Shown here: in pieces, positions 1-7,636 of the stretch
Position numbering within the stretch: the stretch's first letter is position 1
How the letters are laid out: every line of letters starts with the position of its first letter
Assembly: GCA_947307055.1 (NCBI GenBank)
Contig: CAMZHX010000002.1
Span: 62,001 to 126,000 of the forward strand
Source: an uncultured Selenomonadales bacterium
Lineage (GTDB): Bacteria > Bacillota > Negativicutes > Selenomonadales > Selenomonadaceae
Direction of reading: 5' to 3'
DNA length: 64,000 nucleotides
Notes under the pieces: generated by a model
What the model saw: only the letters and a program-made list of their open reading frames with translations
What the model was told of the DNA's origin: nothing
The model's database searches: none
Position numbers and translations under genes: made by a program

Positions 1-723
1 GATAAATTGCACCGACTTTAACTCGCTGCCCAAAATGTATTGCACGTACTCAATAAAAAATTTCTCCGCCGCGTCGAGCTGCTTCGATTTGAAATTTAAG
101 CGCGTGCCGTCCTTCCAATCGAAACTCAACATCAGCTCGAAAGTTTTCCGCAAAGCGTCGGGGTATGGTCGGCAGTCCCCAACGTAGTCAACGCAATTCA
201 TGCAAACCGCGCCGCCGTCCGTCAAACTTATTCCCGCGTCGCCTAAAATTTCCTCGCCGCAACGCACGCACCGACTAAAATTCAACTGCTCGCCGCTCGT
301 CTCCATAAATTGACACGCCCCGATAAGCGCGGCGACTTTCGGATTGCGTTCGCTCATAACCGGCAAAGAATTTTTCAGCAAATAAAATGTCTCCGCCGAT
401 TTCTCGTGCGGCAAAGTCATTCTGTTGACAATCTCGAAAAATAGCGACGCATAAGCCAGCCGCTCAAGGTCTTTCGTCAAGGCGTCGTAGAAATTCAAAA
501 TGTCGGCCTCGCGAATCGTATCGACCTGCGCGCCCCTACTCAATTCCGCCGAAATGTGATTGAACATCTGCATCGCGCCCGAAATAGGACTGCGCGACCT
601 TCGACAGCCATAAGCATTCGCCTCAAGCTTGCCGTATTCTTTCGTGTAGAGCGTGACGACTTTATTTGCGTCGCCGAAATTTTTCGTATCCAAAACGACC
701 GCTTCAATCCTAAAAGTTTCCAA
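1..723 (-). CDS. recO: DNA repair protein RecO (3' end outside window)
   Basis: RecO loads RecA onto SSB-coated single-stranded DNA in the RecFOR recombination pathway. The reverse strand is open from the window edge to a TTG start at 721-723, preceded by a GGAGA ribosome binding site; no ATG lies near this position, so TTG is chosen. The N-terminus (METFRIEAVVLDTKNFGD) is the OB-fold typical of RecO. Near residue 150 a zinc-binding CxxC (CVRC) and about 25 residues later a second CxxC (CMNC) match the RecO treble-clef zinc finger of Gram-positive members. 241 codons are visible and the frame is still open at base 1, so only the last few residues are missing. Confidence 0.88.
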   Translation of the reverse strand, partial: METFRIEAVVLDTKNFGDANKVVTLYTKEYGKLEANAYGCRRSRSPISGAMQMFNHISAELSRGAQVDTIREADILNFYDALTKDLERLAYASLFFEIVNRMTLPHEKSAETFYLLKNSLPVMSERNPKVAALIGACQFMETSGEQLNFSRCVRCGEEILGDAGISLTDGGAVCMNCVDYVGDCRPYPDALRKTFELMLSFDWKDGTRLNFKSKQLDAAEKFFIEYVQYILGSELKSVQFI

Positions 724-812
724 AATTTTTCTCCGATAATTTTAAACTAAATTAGAAATGGGCAACGTTCTGGCGCGGCGAAAACGTCCGAACTGTCGTA
801 ACGTCAGGCGCG

Positions 813-1460
813 TCAACTGGATGCAACGTCACGTTGCTTTTCCTTGAGTTCCGTTAAGCCTTTCGATAATCCCGCCGGCGAAATCGTCCCCGCTGTCAAG
901 ATGAATTGCAATGCGTCTTGCGGCATCATGTCCACGTAAATTACGTCCGACTTCTTGACGAAAAAATTCATGCCCGCCGTCATGTTCATGCTCCACGGCA
1001 TGTAAACGCAAACATATTCCTCGCCGAGTTTTTCGCGAACAGGTTCGGGCACTGTCAGCATTTGAAACGCCAGCACATACGATTTTTGATACGGAACGAG
1101 CACTACCCGTTTAAATGCCGAGTCCGACTCGAACAGGGCTTTCGATACCTGCTTGACCGAGCTATAAATAAATTTCACGATTGGGATTTTGCTGATTAGC
1201 CCGTCGAAGAACGCTAAAATTTTTTCGGAAAGGAAGTTGCCGCTCAATACGCCGATAATCCAAATCGATAGCAAAACAATCACGAGCCCTGTGCCCGGCA
1301 CATGCGAAGGGAAAACTTTTGTTATTAGACCTTCGGTTAGGTCGAAGAGCCATACGACGATAAAAATTGTTATGGCGGGCGGCACAATGATTAGCAAGCC
1401 CCTAAAGAAACTGCTTGAGATTTGCTCCATAAAGGATTTCGGTTTTTTATCCTCGTCCAT
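813..1460 (-). CDS. DUF502 family integral membrane protein
   Basis: Conserved membrane protein of unknown function, 215 residues. Two hydrophobic segments are visible near the N-terminus (about residues 20-45 and 55-75), followed by the conserved region SKIPIVKFIYSSVKQ and a soluble C-terminal half, the layout of the DUF502 family. The ATG at 1460 is preceded by GGAGCG and follows the aminotransferase stop by one base, so the two are probably co-transcribed. Its last seven codons and stop lie inside a 22-base sequence that recurs at 50525-50546, so the C-terminus (QRDVASS) is probably repeat-derived. Some plant DUF502 members have been linked to membrane processes; no bacterial role is inferred here. 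Confidence 0.8.
   Translation of the reverse strand: MDEDKKPKSFMEQISSSFFRGLLIIVPPAITIFIVVWLFDLTEGLITKVFPSHVPGTGLVIVLLSIWIIGVLSGNFLSEKILAFFDGLISKIPIVKFIYSSVKQVSKALFESDSAFKRVVLVPYQKSYVLAFQMLTVPEPVREKLGEEYVCVYMPWSMNMTAGMNFFVKKSDVIYVDMMPQDALQFILTAGTISPAGLSKGLTELKEKQRDVASS
816..837. repeat. 22-base palindromic repeat, copy 1
   Basis: This stretch is identical, in inverse orientation, to 50525-50546. It contains a perfect inverted repeat of seven bases around one central base (GCAACGT-N-ACGTTGC). Copy 1 overlaps the 3' end of the DUF502 gene; copy 2 lies in the gap after murC::ddl. The sequence just downstream (757-812) has several further ACGT-containing degenerate units. Function is unknown; it could be a protein-binding palindrome or a small mobile repeat. 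Confidence 0.7.
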
Positions 1461-1461
1461 G

Positions 1462-2748
1462 TTACTTGCGCTCCAAAATCATTTCAATCGCGTTCAACAC
1501 GTCGTCAATATCCTTTTCGGTGATGACCAGCGGCGGTTGGAAGGCCAAAACATTTCTGCCGACGCCATTTTTGCCGACGATAAAGCCGCGATTCTTCAAC
1601 TCCTCCAAAAGTTCGTCGAGCTCCTTGAAGGCGGGCGATTTATCAGCGTGAACGAATTCCGCGCCGACCATTAAACCAATCCCGCGCACGTCGCCGATTA
1701 TCGGGAATTTTTTCTGCAAAGTTTTTAAGCCGTTCATGAGTTGCGAGCCGCGAGCCTTAGCATTGTCCATTAGATTATTTTCCGCAATGTAATCGAGGAC
1801 AGCAAGCCCAGCCGTTGATGAAACTGGATTGCCGCCGAGAGTCGACGCGCCAGGACGGGTGTAAGTGTCGGCAATTTTTTTCGTCGAGATGAACGCGCTG
1901 ATTGGCTGACCATTGCCCAGAGCTTTGGCGACGCTCATAATGTCGGGCGTCACGTCGAAATTTTCAATCGCGAACATTTTGCCCGTGCGAGCAAAGCCGG
2001 TCTGAACTTCATCGGCGATAAGCAACGCGCCGTATTTAGCGAGAATTTCTTTGACGCGCTTGAAATAACCTTTGGGCGGGACGACGATACCGGCATTGCC
2101 CTGAATAGGTTCAGCGATAAGCGCGGCGGGTCGTCCGGAAGTCGCGCTTTGAATAATCGTTTCGATTTTGTTAGCGCATTCGAGGTCGCAAGCCGGATAA
2201 GTTTTGCCGAGCGGACAGCGATAGCAATAGGGATTGGGCGCGAAATTTATGCCGCCGACGGGTTGCGTGTCGGTGCGCCACATGCCAATTCCGGTCAAAC
2301 TCATTGTAAGTTTAGTTCGTCCATGCAAGCCGCTTTGCAACGCGATAAACTCCGAACTTTTGGTGTAAATCGACGCGAGCAGCAAAGAACCTTCATTAGC
2401 CTCCGTACCGGTCGAGCAGAAGAAACTTTTTTGCAAATCGCCCGGCGTGACTTCGGCGAGACGTTCAGCGAGGTTGACAAAGTTTTCAGTCAGATAAATA
2501 TTGCAGACGTGCTGGAGGGTTTTAATCTGCTCAATCATGCGCGACGTTATGAACGGGTTGCAATGCCCGCAATTTATGACAGAGACGCCCGCATAACAAT
2601 CAAGATATTTTTTGCCCGCGCTGTCGAAAAGATATTGCATATTGCCGCGCACGAATTGCGGCGGGTCGGAATAAAAATGTCCCAGACAGGGCATAATGTA
2701 TTCGCGCTTCTTCTCAATGATTTTTTTCGCGCCGATGTATTCTTTCAA
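1462..2748 (-). CDS. Class III pyridoxal-phosphate aminotransferase
   Basis: Fold-type I PLP enzyme of the 4-aminobutyrate/acetylornithine/alanine-glyoxylate aminotransferase group. Visible signatures are the glycine-rich SVINCGHCNP region, FCSTGTEANEGS, the cofactor-binding LLIADEVQTGFARTGKMF and the Schiff-base lysine in SVAKALGNGQP. The length of about 428 residues is normal for the group. The exact amino-donor specificity cannot be read from sequence. A GTG at 2757 is possible, but the GGAGTGAT ribosome binding site is correctly spaced from the TTG at 2748, so the latter is preferred. The cysteine-containing insertion YCYRCPLGKTYPACDLEC is typical of a subset annotated as aspartate aminotransferase family proteins. 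It is followed directly by the DUF502 gene. Confidence 0.85.
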   Translation of the reverse strand: MKEYIGAKKIIEKKREYIMPCLGHFYSDPPQFVRGNMQYLFDSAGKKYLDCYAGVSVINCGHCNPFITSRMIEQIKTLQHVCNIYLTENFVNLAERLAEVTPGDLQKSFFCSTGTEANEGSLLLASIYTKSSEFIALQSGLHGRTKLTMSLTGIGMWRTDTQPVGGINFAPNPYCYRCPLGKTYPACDLECANKIETIIQSATSGRPAALIAEPIQGNAGIVVPPKGYFKRVKEILAKYGALLIADEVQTGFARTGKMFAIENFDVTPDIMSVAKALGNGQPISAFISTKKIADTYTRPGASTLGGNPVSSTAGLAVLDYIAENNLMDNAKARGSQLMNGLKTLQKKFPIIGDVRGIGLMVGAEFVHADKSPAFKELDELLEELKNRGFIVGKNGVGRNVLAFQPPLVITEKDIDDVLNAIEMILERK

Positions 2749-2914
2749 GTCAATCACTCCATAATAAAAGTAACTTTTTTAAGATTAACAGATTGCGAAT
2801 CAAATAGCAAGTTGCACGGGCGACCAAAAATAATTAGAAACGAGTTTAAATCTAGTGAAAAATTGGAATTGCGTATTCCATGCGAGCGATTAAAAAATTT
2901 TGACGGCAATTTTT

Positions 2915-4282
2915 TTATGATTTAACGAGTTGCGCGACGCTTTCAACGTGCGAAGTGAATGGGAACATATCAACCGGCTGAATTTTTTTAGTCCGATAGC
3001 CCAGCTCGCCCAAAATTTTCAAATCGCGGGCTAAAGTCGCAGGGTTGCACGAGGCGTAGATAATTTTTTCAGGCTTCATAGCGGCGAAGGTCTCCAAAAC
3101 TTTTTTATCGCAACCTGCGCGGGGCGGGTCGACAATCACAATTTCCGCATAAATCCCGGCGTCAAAAAGTTTCGGGATAATTTTCACGGCGTCACCGACG
3201 ATGAATTCAGCGTTGCGAATATGATTTTGTCGCGCATTTTTAATCGCGTCGCTGATAGCCGAGCTGACAACCTCAATCCCGATGACTTTGCGAACTTTCT
3301 TCGCCATAAATAAAGAAATTGTCCCCGTGCCGCAGTAAGCGTCGATAATCAGTTCATTGCCGCGAATTTCGGCGAAGTCGAGCGCAGTTTTATATAAAAT
3401 TTGAGCCTGCGCGGTGTTGACTTGGAAAAATGACCGCGCCGAGATATTAAAAAGCAAATCGCCAATCTTGTCGTGGATTGTCGGCTTGCCGTACAAAATT
3501 TTCGTGTCGCGCCCTAAGATAACGTTGTTGTGGAAAGTCTGAACGTTTTGTTGAATACTGGTAACGTTAGGCAATTCTTTAACCAAAGCGCGGACAAAAT
3601 TTTTTTCGTTCGGGAAATTTTTAGTGGCGGTGACAAGGACAATCATAAATTCGCCGTTGCAACCGACGCGCCCCATAACATGCCGCAGAAAACCTTTGTG
3701 AGTGTCCTCGTTGTAGGGTTGCAGGTTGAATTTAGTAGCGACTTTGCGGACGGCGGTTAAGATTTCGTCGTTTTGAGCATTCTGAATCATGCAAGAGTTC
3801 GTATCAATAATTTTGTGACTGCCGCGAGCGTAGCAGCCGATTTGCAAATTTTTCCCTACGGGGAATTGCATTTTATTGCGGTAGCGCAAGGGATTGTCCA
3901 TGCCGAGCGCGTCAAAAATTTTAACGCCGTCAAGTTTGCCGATTCTCTCGACCGCATCGACGACTTGCTGACGTTTCCACCTCAACTGCGCGGGATAATT
4001 CAAATGTTGTAGCTGACAGCCGCCGCAATCTTTATACAGCGGGCAAAATGGCTCGGTGCGTTCGGGTGCAGGCTTCACGATTTCCAAAAGTTTTGCGACG
4101 GCGTAATTTTTTTTTCGCGTCACGACTTCGGCTAAAATTTCTTCGCTAGGCAACGCGCCTTCGACAAAAATAATAAGCTCATCGAGTTTGCCGACTCCTT
4201 CACCCGACGAGCCTAAGCTGTGAATTTTAATTCGTAATGAACTTTTCCCTTCTCCCATTTCCCTTGTCCCTTCAAATGGCAT
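2915..4282 (-). CDS. rlmD: 23S rRNA (uracil-C5)-methyltransferase RlmD/RumA family
   Basis: SAM-dependent enzyme that methylates C5 of a uridine in 23S rRNA (U1939 or U747 type); a tRNA m5U54 role is possible in this family. An N-terminal TRAM-like domain is followed by the iron-sulfur cysteines CPLYKDCGGC at about residues 80-89, the SAM-binding DAYCGTGTISLF, the VDPPRAGCD motif and the catalytic YASCNPATLARDL near the C-terminus. The start at 4282 overlaps the end of ribF by 11 bases and is preceded by GAGGA. The first 15 or so residues (PFEGTREMGEGKSSL) are encoded by a dispersed heptamer repeat and lie ahead of the conserved TRAM strand; an alternative ATG lies at codon 9. Confidence 0.9.
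   Translation of the reverse strand: MPFEGTREMGEGKSSLRIKIHSLGSSGEGVGKLDELIIFVEGALPSEEILAEVVTRKKNYAVAKLLEIVKPAPERTEPFCPLYKDCGGCQLQHLNYPAQLRWKRQQVVDAVERIGKLDGVKIFDALGMDNPLRYRNKMQFPVGKNLQIGCYARGSHKIIDTNSCMIQNAQNDEILTAVRKVATKFNLQPYNEDTHKGFLRHVMGRVGCNGEFMIVLVTATKNFPNEKNFVRALVKELPNVTSIQQNVQTFHNNVILGRDTKILYGKPTIHDKIGDLLFNISARSFFQVNTAQAQILYKTALDFAEIRGNELIIDAYCGTGTISLFMAKKVRKVIGIEVVSSAISDAIKNARQNHIRNAEFIVGDAVKIIPKLFDAGIYAEIVIVDPPRAGCDKKVLETFAAMKPEKIIYASCNPATLARDLKILGELGYRTKKIQPVDMFPFTSHVESVAQLVKS
4231..4280. repeat. Dispersed heptamer-type repeat (CCCATTT family) in rlmD start
   Basis: A C/T-rich tract built on degenerate TCCCATT/TCCCTTC units. Bases 4236-4263 are identical over 28 positions to 42434-42461 inside murE, and related tracts occur at 14134, 16262 and 23346. 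Here it covers the ribF/rlmD junction and encodes the N-terminus of RlmD. Confidence 0.75.
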
Positions 4283-5189
4283 TTCGCATAATCCTCAAGT
4301 CTTCGTTAAGTTGGGTTTTCAAATCGTCGACGGAGGCAAAAATTTTCTCGTCGCGCAACTTGCTGACGAAACTGATAAAAATTTCCTCGCCGTAAATATT
4401 TTCGTTGAAGTCGTCGATAAAAACTTCCAGCCGCCGCCGCGCAACTTTGAAAGTCGGATTGTCGCCGATGTTGGCAATGCCATTATAAAAATCGCCGCGA
4501 ACTTTGACGCGAACAATATACGCGCCGTTAGGGAGCATAGCCCGCCGGTCAGAAATTTCGAGATTAGCAGTCGGGAAGCCGATTTTGCGTCCGCGCCGGT
4601 CGCCGTTGACGACTTCGCCCGAATAAGTAAAATTTCTTCCGAGCAGCTGATTAGCGGAAATCAAATCGCCCGCCGCAATCAAAGCGCGGATTCTTGTACT
4701 GCTTACGATTTTTCTATCGACCGTGAAGCTTTGACAAACTTCCGCCTTAAAGCCGTAATTTTCGCCCTCGCGCAGGAGCAAACGACCATTACCGCGCCCG
4801 AATCGCCCAAAAGTATAATTCGGACCTGTGACGACGTAAGCAGGAGAAATTTTATCTTGCAGGAGCTCTAAAAATTCTTCGGGCGATTTTTTACTGAACT
4901 CTTTGGTGAACGGAATCTCAATCAGCACCTCGACGCCCATATCGGCAAAAATATCGCGGCGCAAATTTTTATTGCCAATCATGAGCGGGGCGTCGTTGGG
5001 CGCAATGACGGTTAGCGGGTGATTGGAAAATGTAAAAACAATGGCGGTGCCGTCGATTTCCCTAGCTTTGTCGATAGCGTGGCGGATAACGCTGGCGTGT
5101 CCCAAGTGGACGCCGTCGAACATGCCAAGCGCGACGACCGGTCGCTGATATTTTTTAGTGAGACCTGTAATTTTCTTGATGATTTCCAA
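4272..5189 (-). CDS. ribF: Bifunctional riboflavin kinase / FAD synthetase
   Basis: Converts riboflavin to FMN and then FAD in the cytoplasm. The N-terminal nucleotidyltransferase domain shows GMFDGVHLGH at about residues 22-31 and the STRIRALI motif (S/T-x-x-R region) near 165-175; the C-terminal flavokinase domain shows GRKIGFPTANLE and NIGDNPTF. The length of 305 is standard. The start is TTG at 5189 with an AAGGGA ribosome binding site. It overlaps rlmD by 11 bases. The other riboflavin genes of this window (ribD, ribE, ribBA, ribH) lie 28 kb away, so ribF is physically outside the FMN-riboswitch operon. Confidence 0.93.
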   Translation of the reverse strand: MEIIKKITGLTKKYQRPVVALGMFDGVHLGHASVIRHAIDKAREIDGTAIVFTFSNHPLTVIAPNDAPLMIGNKNLRRDIFADMGVEVLIEIPFTKEFSKKSPEEFLELLQDKISPAYVVTGPNYTFGRFGRGNGRLLLREGENYGFKAEVCQSFTVDRKIVSSTRIRALIAAGDLISANQLLGRNFTYSGEVVNGDRRGRKIGFPTANLEISDRRAMLPNGAYIVRVKVRGDFYNGIANIGDNPTFKVARRRLEVFIDDFNENIYGEEIFISFVSKLRDEKIFASVDDLKTQLNEDLRIMRNAI

Positions 5190-5202
5190 TTTCTTACGTC
5201 CC

Positions 5203-5694
5203 TTACTTTTTCTTACGCTTTTTGGATTTTTTAGGCGAGCGCGTGGCGTTAGCGAGTTTATTTTTCATTTTCTGTTCTTGTTCCTTTTGCTTATCGGTAG
5301 ATTTTTTATCGCGCTGCATTTTGGCGTACTCCGCGCCGAGCCCGGCAATTTTATGCTTGACGGTCATAATCGGGTGGCTAAGGAGCATTTTTTTCTGACC
5401 GCCCTTCATAATCGCGAGAAATTCATTGGTGTAGCGTTCGCCAAAACAAGGAGTTTCGCATTGTTCGCAAATGGGCTTGCCGATACCGTAGGGGCAGCGG
5501 CTGATTTTAATCATAACGGTCGAGAGGACGGCGGTACATTTGGCGCAAAGTTTGTTATCGGCAGTGCCGTGATTGGCGTTGCAATATTTGCCGAAAGTTT
5601 TGCGGATATTTTCTTTTTCGTTCGGGATATTATTTTTAAGTTCGGGCTCCTTGCGCTTGGGCAGGAGACTTTTAATTTTGTCGAGGATTCCCAT
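5203..5694 (-). CDS. YgbA-like nitrous-oxide-stimulated promoter family protein
   Basis: Small cysteine-rich cytoplasmic protein of the YgbA/PF11756 type. Visible family signatures are YCNANHG, LCAKCTAVL, RCPYGIGKPICEQCETPCF and the C-terminal SHPIMTVKHKI. The spaced cysteines suggest a metal or iron-sulfur site, but the biochemical role is unsettled; in enterobacteria the gene responds to nitric oxide. The last 40 residues are very lysine-rich (KKSKKRKKK end), which is an extension relative to the conserved core. The ATG at 5694 has GGAG seven bases upstream; the TTG two codons earlier is too close to it. It is separated from ribF by 13 bases. Confidence 0.75.
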   Translation of the reverse strand: MGILDKIKSLLPKRKEPELKNNIPNEKENIRKTFGKYCNANHGTADNKLCAKCTAVLSTVMIKISRCPYGIGKPICEQCETPCFGERYTNEFLAIMKGGQKKMLLSHPIMTVKHKIAGLGAEYAKMQRDKKSTDKQKEQEQKMKNKLANATRSPKKSKKRKKK

Positions 5695-5796
5695 TTTCAA
5701 GCTCCTTTCGAGTGGAATGGAATTATTTTAAATGCCGCGCAGGATAAAAGCAAGCCACTCAAGAATATTTATAAAATAACCAAGGTTTTGCATTAC

Positions 5797-5825
5797 TTGA
5801 CAGAGTTTAGCGGCTGTGGTAGACT
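5797..5825 (+). promoter_or_regulatory. Sigma-70-type promoter of infC-rpmI-rplT
   Basis: TTGACA at 5797-5802 and TAGACT at 5820-5825 are separated by 17 bases. The predicted transcript begins near 5832 and carries a leader of about 135 bases before infC. Confidence 0.75.
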
Positions 5826-5831
5826 TTGCAA

Positions 5832-5965
5832 CGTTAAGCAGGAGCCTGTGCTTCTCACCCGCCGACCTTCAATGAGTTGGCGCGGTTGTAAGTTTTTGTG
5901 GTGAGAATCGCGGGTGGCTTATGCCGCCTTTAATTTTTTAAACGCGCCGCAGGAGGTGTATTTCA
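5832..5965 (+). promoter_or_regulatory. infC-rpmI-rplT leader with attenuator (L20-leader-like)
   Basis: The leader can form a long stem TTCTCACC (5852-5859) with GGTGAGAA (5900-5907). Inside it is a second hairpin (CGCCGAC / GTTGGCG). Next comes a short GGTGGC-ttat-GCCGCC hairpin (5913-5928) followed by TTTAATTTTTT, which reads as an intrinsic terminator just before the infC ribosome binding site. The arrangement matches the autogenous attenuation known for infC-rpmI-rplT leaders in Firmicutes, where L20 binds the leader. Assignment to the L20-leader family is by position and architecture only. Confidence 0.6.
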
Positions 5966-6559
5966 ATTAGTAGGGAAACTTTGAGGATCAATGAGGAGAT
6001 TCGTATTCGCGAAGTGCGGGTAACCGACGCGAACGGCGAACAGCTCGGCGTTATGCTGACAAGGGACGCGCTTAAACTTGCTGAGGACAAACATCTCGAT
6101 TTGGTCGAGGTCGCGCCCAAAGCTAGACCGCCGGTTTGCCGCATTATGGATTTTGGCAAATATCGCTACGAACAGCAAAAGCGCGAAAAGGAAGTCCGCA
6201 AAAAGCAAAAGATAATCACGATTAAAGAAGTCAAACTCCGCCCGAACATCGAACAGCACGACTTTGAAGTCAAACTTAAGAACGCTCAACGCTTCGTCGA
6301 GGAGGGCAACAAAGTCAAAGTTACGATTATGTTTCGCGGGCGCGAGCTTTCACACCCCGAATTGGGTAGCGAAGTTTTGACCCGCCTCGCCAAAGCTCTG
6401 GAAGATGTCGTGACAGTCGAGCGCACCGCCAAACTTGAGGGCAAAAATATGACGATGATTCTCTCTCCTAAGGCACAAAAGGCGCAAAAGACTAAGAAAC
6501 CATCGACAAAAGGAGGGGACACCAGTGCCCAAAATCAAGACGCATCGCGCAGCAGCTAA
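5966..6559 (+). CDS. infC: Translation initiation factor IF-3
   Basis: IF-3 binds the 30S subunit and proofreads initiator tRNA and start codon. The start chosen is ATT at 5966, nine bases after AGGAGG (5951-5956), giving [18 protein letters not shown], which aligns with IF-3 N-termini; no ATG, GTG or closer TTG fits the ribosome binding site as well. Rare ATT starts are the known basis for IF-3 autoregulation. Signatures are [22 protein letters not shown] and the C-terminal [12 protein letters not shown]. The C-terminus has a non-conserved Lys/Ser/Gln tail of about 25 residues, part of which overlaps rpmI by 35 bases. Confidence 0.92.
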   Translation: MSRETLRINEEIRIREVRVTDANGEQLGVMLTRDALKLAEDKHLDLVEVAPKARPPVCRIMDFGKYRYEQQKREKEVRKKQKIITIKEVKLRPNIEQHDFEVKLKNAQRFVEEGNKVKVTIMFRGRELSHPELGSEVLTRLAKALEDVVTVERTAKLEGKNMTMILSPKAQKAQKTKKPSTKGGDTSAQNQDASRSS

Positions 6560-6722
6560 ACGCTTTCACTTGACCGGCAGCGGCGAATTCAAACGCAATA
6601 AAGCCTACAAAAGCCACATTTTGGAAAAGAAAACTCGTAAACGCAAGAGAAATCTCCGCAAAGCAACGCTCGCCTCGGCGGCGGATCGTGCTCGCGTCAG
6701 GAAAATGCTTCCTTACGCATGA
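6525..6722 (+). CDS. rpmI: 50S ribosomal protein L35
   Basis: 65-residue basic ribosomal protein; [13 protein letters not shown] and the [16 protein letters not shown] stretch are diagnostic. The start is GTG at 6525 after AAAGGAGG, inside the 3' end of infC in another frame, so the two are translationally coupled. The usual infC-rpmI-rplT order is kept. Confidence 0.95.
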   Translation: MPKIKTHRAAAKRFHLTGSGEFKRNKAYKSHILEKKTRKRKRNLRKATLASAADRARVRKMLPYA

Positions 6723-6800
6723 AAAGCAATTAGAAATGCGTAATGCGCAATGAATTTCGCTTTCTAATTACGCATTACGCATTACGAATTACGCATTGAA
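6721..6800. repeat. Inverted heptamer repeat (GCATTAC family) between rpmI and rplT
   Basis: An ATTACGC-type tandem tract (6766-6797) is preceded by its own complement (GCGTAATGCGCAATG at 6738-6752), so the transcript can fold into a strong hairpin between two ribosomal protein genes. There is no T-run, so it looks like an mRNA stability or mobile hairpin rather than a terminator. The same units occur inside miaA at 12003-12038. Confidence 0.75.
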
Positions 6801-6815
6801 TTGGGGGAGATTATT

Positions 6816-7169
6816 TTGCCAAGAGTAAAAACCGGCGTCACAGCTCACAAACGCCATAAAAAAATTCTCAAGCTCGCCAAAGGTTATCGCGGCGCGAGGA
6901 GTAAACAATTCAAAAAAGCTAACGAATCAATCATGAAGGCGGGCCAGTACGCGCACCGCGACCGCAGAGTCAAAAAGCGCGAATTCCGTCGCCTGTGGAT
7001 TGCCAGAATAAATGCGGCAGCTCGTATCAACGGCATTTCCTACAGCAAATTGATTTGCGGCTTGACCAAAGCGGGCGTCGCCGTCGATAGGAAAATGATG
7101 GCGGAACTCGCAGTTAATGACGCGGCGGCTTTTGAAAAGCTCGTTGCTGTCGCCAAAGAAAATATTTAA
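6816..7169 (+). CDS. rplT: 50S ribosomal protein L20
   Basis: Assembly-initiating 23S rRNA-binding protein and the usual autoregulator of this operon. The start TTG at 6816 gives [25 protein letters not shown], exactly the family N-terminus after Met, with GGGGGAG seven bases upstream; a TTG at 6801 would add five residues from the repeat. The length of 117 residues is canonical. It is followed by a terminator at 7189. Confidence 0.95.
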   Translation: MPRVKTGVTAHKRHKKILKLAKGYRGARSKQFKKANESIMKAGQYAHRDRRVKKREFRRLWIARINAAARINGISYSKLICGLTKAGVAVDRKMMAELAVNDAAAFEKLVAVAKENI

Positions 7170-7188
7170 CACGTCACACATAAAATAA

Positions 7189-7219
7189 AGCGGCTGGCTC
7201 AATCGCCGGTCGTTTTTTA
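7189..7219. terminator. Intrinsic terminator after rplT, copy 1 of a duplicated terminator
   Basis: Stem CGGCTGGC / GCCGGTCG (with G-U pairs), loop TCAATC, then TTTTTT. It is nearly identical to the terminator at 7602-7636; the core sequence of about 28 bases is shared. Confidence 0.8.
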
Positions 7220-7247
7220 TTGCAGTTACAAAAAATTTTGCTATAAT
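7220..7247 (+). promoter_or_regulatory. Promoter of the first micro-ORF
   Basis: TTGCAG at 7220-7225 and TATAAT at 7242-7247, 16 bases apart, begin directly after the rplT terminator. A GAGGAGGTG ribosome binding site follows at 7255-7263. Confidence 0.55.
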
Positions 7248-7269
7248 GTTATATGAGGAGGTGAAAGCT

Positions 7270-7419
7270 GTGGAGGATGATTTGTTCAACATCTTGAGCA
7301 AATTCGTTATATTGGCGGGTAGCATCGATTATGGCTTGAGATTGATAAAAATATTGCCGAAACTTTTCAAGGCTTTTAAAAATCTCAAAATACGACGTTT
7401 GTTTAAAAGAAAAAAGTGA
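7270..7419 (+). CDS. Hypothetical 49-residue amphipathic cationic peptide
   Basis: GTG start at 7270 with AGGAGG seven bases upstream and its own promoter. The peptide begins acidic (MEDDLFNILSKFVILAG), has a hydrophobic/amphipathic middle, and ends strongly basic (IRRLFKRKK). No family is recognised. The own promoter, good ribosome binding site and terminator-bounded location support expression. The amphipathic cationic character would fit a membrane-acting peptide such as a small toxin or holin-like peptide, but this is speculation. Confidence 0.5.
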   Translation: MEDDLFNILSKFVILAGSIDYGLRLIKILPKLFKAFKNLKIRRLFKRKK

Positions 7420-7444
7420 ATGTCAAATCTGCCACAGCAAAAAT

Positions 7445-7603
7445 ATGAAAACAAATATAATTTTTTTAGTCGTTCTGACGGTATGCATTATTTTTGGTAA
7501 TAATGTAATTGAAAGTTGGTGGAGTTTTTTTGGCGGCGCGGTGTTTGCATTAGTAGCACGAGAAGTCGGCGTAGCAATATTGCGGCGTGCAGGTTATCGA
7601 TAA
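7445..7603 (+). CDS. Hypothetical 52-residue small membrane protein
   Basis: ATG at 7445; the product has an N-terminal hydrophobic helix (KTNIIFLVVLTVCIIFG) and a second less hydrophobic segment (SFFGGAVFALVAREVGVAIL) ending RRAGYR, so one or two membrane spans are likely. There is no convincing ribosome binding site, so translation may depend on coupling to the preceding micro-ORF 26 bases upstream. The stop lies at the edge of the second copy of the duplicated terminator. No homology is recognised. Confidence 0.4.
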   Translation: MKTNIIFLVVLTVCIIFGNNVIESWWSFFGGAVFALVAREVGVAILRRAGYR

Positions 7604-7636
7604 AAAAAGCGGCTGGCTCAATCGCCGGTCGTTTTT
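7602..7636. terminator. Bidirectional terminator, copy 2, between micro-ORFs and rarA
   Basis: Same stem-loop as 7189-7219, flanked by A7 on the left and T5 on the right, so it can end transcription from both sides. The T-run overlaps the rarA stop codon at 7635-7637. Confidence 0.8.

Noticed and set aside
5158-5904. 248-codon plus-strand ORF opposite the YgbA-like gene
   Set aside because: Antisense shadow that also runs over the infC promoter; composition is arbitrary, while the reverse-strand protein has conserved cysteine motifs.
6766-6797. CRISPR-like array
   Set aside because: The repeats are only 7 bases with no spacers, and no cas gene is present.
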